DNA of 21,919 nt from an uncultured Fusobacterium sp. (GTDB taxonomy: Bacteria > Fusobacteriota > Fusobacteriia > Fusobacteriales > Fusobacteriaceae): the NCBI GenBank assembly GCA_900542625.1, contig UQOH01000035.1, positions 1 through 21,919 on the forward strand. Direction: 5' to 3'. The notes below the pieces were generated by a model. It did no database searches. It saw only the letters and a list, made by a program, of their open reading frames with translations, and was not told where the DNA came from. Positions 19,504 through 21,919 of the stretch are shown here, one piece after another. Position numbers and translations under genes: made by a program. Within the stretch, counting starts at the first letter, position 1; each line of letters begins with the position of its first letter.

Positions 19504-20166
19504 TTATTCACCTGTTTTTTCTTTAATTAATCTGTTTATAGTTTCTGTCACTTCATCAATAGTCATAAAACTTGTATCTACTTCCACAGCATCTTCTGCT
19601 TTTTTAAGAGGGCTTTCCTCTCTTGTAGAATCAATCATATCTCTTTCTTTTATATTGGCAAGAACTGACTCAAAATTTTCCTGTATTCCTTTTTCCTCAT
19701 ATTCTTTAAGTCTTCTTTTTGCTCTTTCTTCAGGAGATGCAATAAGAAATACTTTAAGGTCTGCATTTGGAAATACTACTGTTCCAATATCTCTTCCGTC
19801 AAGAATAACATTTTTTCCGTAGCTTATCTCTCTTTGAAGTTCAACAAGTCTTTCTCTTACTCTTTTTATTCTTGCTACAAATGAAACAAGGTTGCTTACT
19901 CTCGGGCTTCTTATCTCTTTTGATACATCTTCGCCGTTTACAAAAAACTTATCTTTTTCTATATCAAGCTTTATTTTAGCAAGATTTAATCTCACTTCTG
20001 CATCATTGTCCAAATCTACATTATTTTCTAAAAAATACAGAGCAACCATTCTGTACATAGCTCCTGTATCAAGATATGTAAGATTATTTTTTTCTGCAAG
20101 AATTTTTGCTATTGTGCTTTTTCCGCTTCCTGCAGGTCCGTCTATTGCTATTATGAAATTTCTCAT
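19504..20166 (-). CDS. cmk: Cytidylate kinase
   Basis: It phosphorylates CMP and dCMP with ATP, recycling CMP from RNA turnover and from CMP-sugar users such as the Kdo transferase encoded just downstream. The 220-residue protein has the P-loop GPAGSGKST (10-18), LDTGAMYR (32-39), DGRDIGTVVFP (123-133) and the lid segment RDMIDSTREESPL (175-187), ending in VDTSFMTIDEV (196-206). AGGAGG lies before the ATG. It starts 12 bases after the prmA stop, and its own stop nearly touches the waaA start, so translation is coupled. Confidence 0.97.
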   Translation of the reverse strand: MRNFIIAIDGPAGSGKSTIAKILAEKNNLTYLDTGAMYRMVALYFLENNVDLDNDAEVRLNLAKIKLDIEKDKFFVNGEDVSKEIRSPRVSNLVSFVARIKRVRERLVELQREISYGKNVILDGRDIGTVVFPNADLKVFLIASPEERAKRRLKEYEEKGIQENFESVLANIKERDMIDSTREESPLKKAEDAVEVDTSFMTIDEVTETINRLIKEKTGE

Positions 20167-20178
20167 ATAATTTTCCTC

Positions 20179-21108
20179 CTAAGCTTTCATTAAGATAGCT
20201 CTCCACTCTTTGTCTGCTTTTATTTCCAGAATTTCAAGTCCCACATTTTCCACAGCTTTTTTCATCTCCTCAAGTTTATCTTCAATAATTCCTGAGAAAA
20301 TTACAAGTCCATCTTTTTTAACTACTCTCGAAATATCTTTTAAAAGTATTAAAAGCACATCTGCAAGAATATTTGCCACAACCACATCAAATTTTTCTTC
20401 CTTAACAACAGACACCAAATCTCCTGCATATGCTTTTGCTTTTTCTGTGTCCACTTTGTTAAGCTCCAGATTTTCCATTGCAACTTCAACTGCTGTTGCA
20501 TCTATATCTGTTCCTATTATTCTTCCTGCTCCAAGTTTTTCTGCTGCAACCATAAGTATTCCTGAACCTGTTCCAACGTCAATAACTGTATTTCCCTCTT
20601 TTATATTTTCCTCCATAAGTTTTATACAAAGAGATGTTGTTGGATGTGTTCCTGTTCCAAAAGCTCTTCCAGGATCAATCTCAATTACAAGTTCATCTTC
20701 AAGAGGTTCATAATCTCTCCATGTTGGTTTTACAACAAATCTTTCGCTGATTTTCTGAGTATAGAAATATTTTTTCCAGCTGTTTTGATAGTCCTCTTCC
20801 TCATAATCATAAAAATCTATTGTATAAACTAAGTCTTCTCTGTCTGCAAATTTCTCTTCAAATCTTTTTGTTATTGCCTGTTTTCTTCTTTCTGCATATA
20901 TATTCATTGGAAAATATGCTGATACAGCATGGTCTACCATTAAAAAATCTTTTTCATTTTTATAATAGTCCAAAGAGTTTTTGTGTGCCATAGGCTCTTC
21001 TATTTTAAGTCCTGTTGCACCAAAATCATAGAAAATATCCCCTATCTCTTTTTTAGCTTTTTCTGTATCATCACTTTCAAAAATTACTTTTATTTCCATT
21101 ACTTTCAT
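20179..21108 (-). CDS. prmA: Ribosomal protein L11 methyltransferase
   Basis: It trimethylates lysines and the N-terminus of ribosomal protein L11 using S-adenosylmethionine. The 309-residue protein has the two expected parts: an N-terminal substrate-recognition domain (about 1-100) and a SAM-dependent methyltransferase domain. The latter has DPGRAFGTGTHPTT (145-158), VIDVGTGSGIL (175-185), GTDIDATAVEVA (199-210) and VVVANILADV (242-251), the NIL-type catalytic loop. The ATG at 21108 has GAGGTG about ten bases upstream; an internal ATG three codons later is possible but adds nothing. It follows the metallophosphoesterase gene by 16 bases. Confidence 0.95.
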   Translation of the reverse strand: MKVMEIKVIFESDDTEKAKKEIGDIFYDFGATGLKIEEPMAHKNSLDYYKNEKDFLMVDHAVSAYFPMNIYAERRKQAITKRFEEKFADREDLVYTIDFYDYEEEDYQNSWKKYFYTQKISERFVVKPTWRDYEPLEDELVIEIDPGRAFGTGTHPTTSLCIKLMEENIKEGNTVIDVGTGSGILMVAAEKLGAGRIIGTDIDATAVEVAMENLELNKVDTEKAKAYAGDLVSVVKEEKFDVVVANILADVLLILLKDISRVVKKDGLVIFSGIIEDKLEEMKKAVENVGLEILEIKADKEWRAILMKA

Positions 21109-21124
21109 TTTTTTACAACACCTC

Positions 21125-21919
21125 TTATAATATTTCTATCTGCTGTAAAGACATATTTATTCTGTCTATGCTTACACACTCACCTGTTTCTTCATCTATT
21201 TCAACAGAAAGTCCATTAAGTCTTTCATTTCCCTCTGCCACTTCAAATTTTTGAGGAAGAGCAGTTAAAAATTTAGGAATGATTACATCTGCTGACATTC
21301 CGATTATTCCGTTGTCTGAACCTGTCATTCCAATATCTGAAAGATATCCTGTTCCTTCCATAAATATTTTTTCATCTGCTGTCTGAATATGTGTATGTGT
21401 TCCATAAATCAGAGATACTTTTCCGTCAAGGTATCTTCCAAGTGCAAGTTTTTCTGATGTAGCTTCTGCATGGAAATCTACTATTATTATTTTACACTGC
21501 TTTCTCATCTCTTCAAGAACTTCTGATATTCTTGTGAAAGGACAATCAATAGGAGGCATAAAAACTCTTCCCTGTGCTGATATTACTCCCACTTTTATTC
21601 CCTTTCTGCTTTCAAGAATTGTATATCCTCTTCCCGGAGTTACATCTTTTGGATAGTTTAGTGGTCTTAAAATTCTGTCAGATCCCTCAAGATAAGTGTA
21701 AATCTCTTTTTTATCCCAGATATGATTTCCGCTTGTAATTACGTTGACTCCCTTTTCAAAAAACTCATCTGCTATTTTTGTTGTAATTCCAAATCCTGCT
21801 GCTGCGTTTTCTCCGTTTACAATGATAAAATCATATTTATCTCTCATTTTTTCAAGATAAGCATATAATGTTTTTCTTCCGGGATTTCCTACTACGTCCC
21901 CTACTGCTAATATTTTCAT
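21125..21919 (-). CDS. ymdB: YmdB-family metallophosphoesterase (TIGR00282 type)
   Basis: This is a 264-residue phosphodiesterase of the calcineurin-like fold. Relatives such as Bacillus YmdB hydrolyse cyclic nucleotides, but the substrate here is unknown. The metal ligands are all visible: Asp8 in GDVVG, Glu37-Asn38 in NGEN, Asn65-His66 in SGNHIWDKK, His150 in VDFHAEATSEK, and His175/His177 in YGTHTHIQTAD. Length matches the family. The ATG is the last codon of the window, so its ribosome site and promoter are outside. It is the first visible gene of the leftward housekeeping cluster and may not be the operon's first gene. Confidence 0.93.
   Translation of the reverse strand: MKILAVGDVVGNPGRKTLYAYLEKMRDKYDFIIVNGENAAAGFGITTKIADEFFEKGVNVITSGNHIWDKKEIYTYLEGSDRILRPLNYPKDVTPGRGYTILESRKGIKVGVISAQGRVFMPPIDCPFTRISEVLEEMRKQCKIIIVDFHAEATSEKLALGRYLDGKVSLIYGTHTHIQTADEKIFMEGTGYLSDIGMTGSDNGIIGMSADVIIPKFLTALPQKFEVAEGNERLNGLSVEIDEETGECVSIDRINMSLQQIEIL

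Noticed and set aside
17986..20713. Plus-strand open frames of 140-167 codons opposite trmB, waaA and prmA
   Set aside because: They lie opposite clearly conserved housekeeping genes and have serine/phenylalanine-rich antisense composition.

Overview
The window is very AT-rich, and every gene I can support lies on the minus strand. It looks like a chromosomal segment of a Fusobacterium-type bacterium. The reasons are the low GC, a Kdo transferase (hence a lipopolysaccharide-bearing outer membrane), a giant outer-membrane autotransporter with the repeated glycine-isoleucine-tyrosine passenger style of fusobacteria, and a small FadA-like coiled-coil protein directly upstream of it. The species cannot be named from the sequence alone; a larger-genome Fusobacterium is my guess.

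Right side (about 16.1-21.9 kb) is a conserved housekeeping cluster, transcribed leftward: a YmdB-type metallophosphoesterase, prmA, cmk, waaA, trmB and purA. Gaps are 1-61 bases, and a strong hairpin terminator follows purA. The genes serve different jobs (ribosomal protein and tRNA methylation, CMP recycling, lipid A-Kdo assembly, AMP synthesis) but are packed like one operon.

Middle (2.8-15.8 kb) is a surface-protein module: a small secreted FadA-like coiled-coil protein, an autotransporter of about 3,940 residues whose beta-barrel is followed by an OmpA-like peptidoglycan-binding domain, and a SurA-like lipoprotein that could act as its periplasmic chaperone. The autotransporter carries a one-base frameshift inside its signal peptide, at about 15,254. 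The good start codon and ribosome site therefore read into a stop after 31 codons, while the remaining 11.7 kb is fully open in the other frame. It is either switched off, recently broken or mis-sequenced.

Left side (1-2.8 kb) is accessory. It holds an AbiE-type (type IV) toxin-antitoxin operon in which the antitoxin is intact but the AbiEii nucleotidyltransferase toxin is cut by an in-frame TAA at codon 47, just before its catalytic motif. Two near-identical 27-base direct repeats flank the predicted abiE promoter and are candidate operators. Beyond a 0.46-kb spacer with no supported gene is a small cysteine-rich protein of unknown function with an excellent promoter. The first 53 bases hold the start of a further gene that runs off the window.
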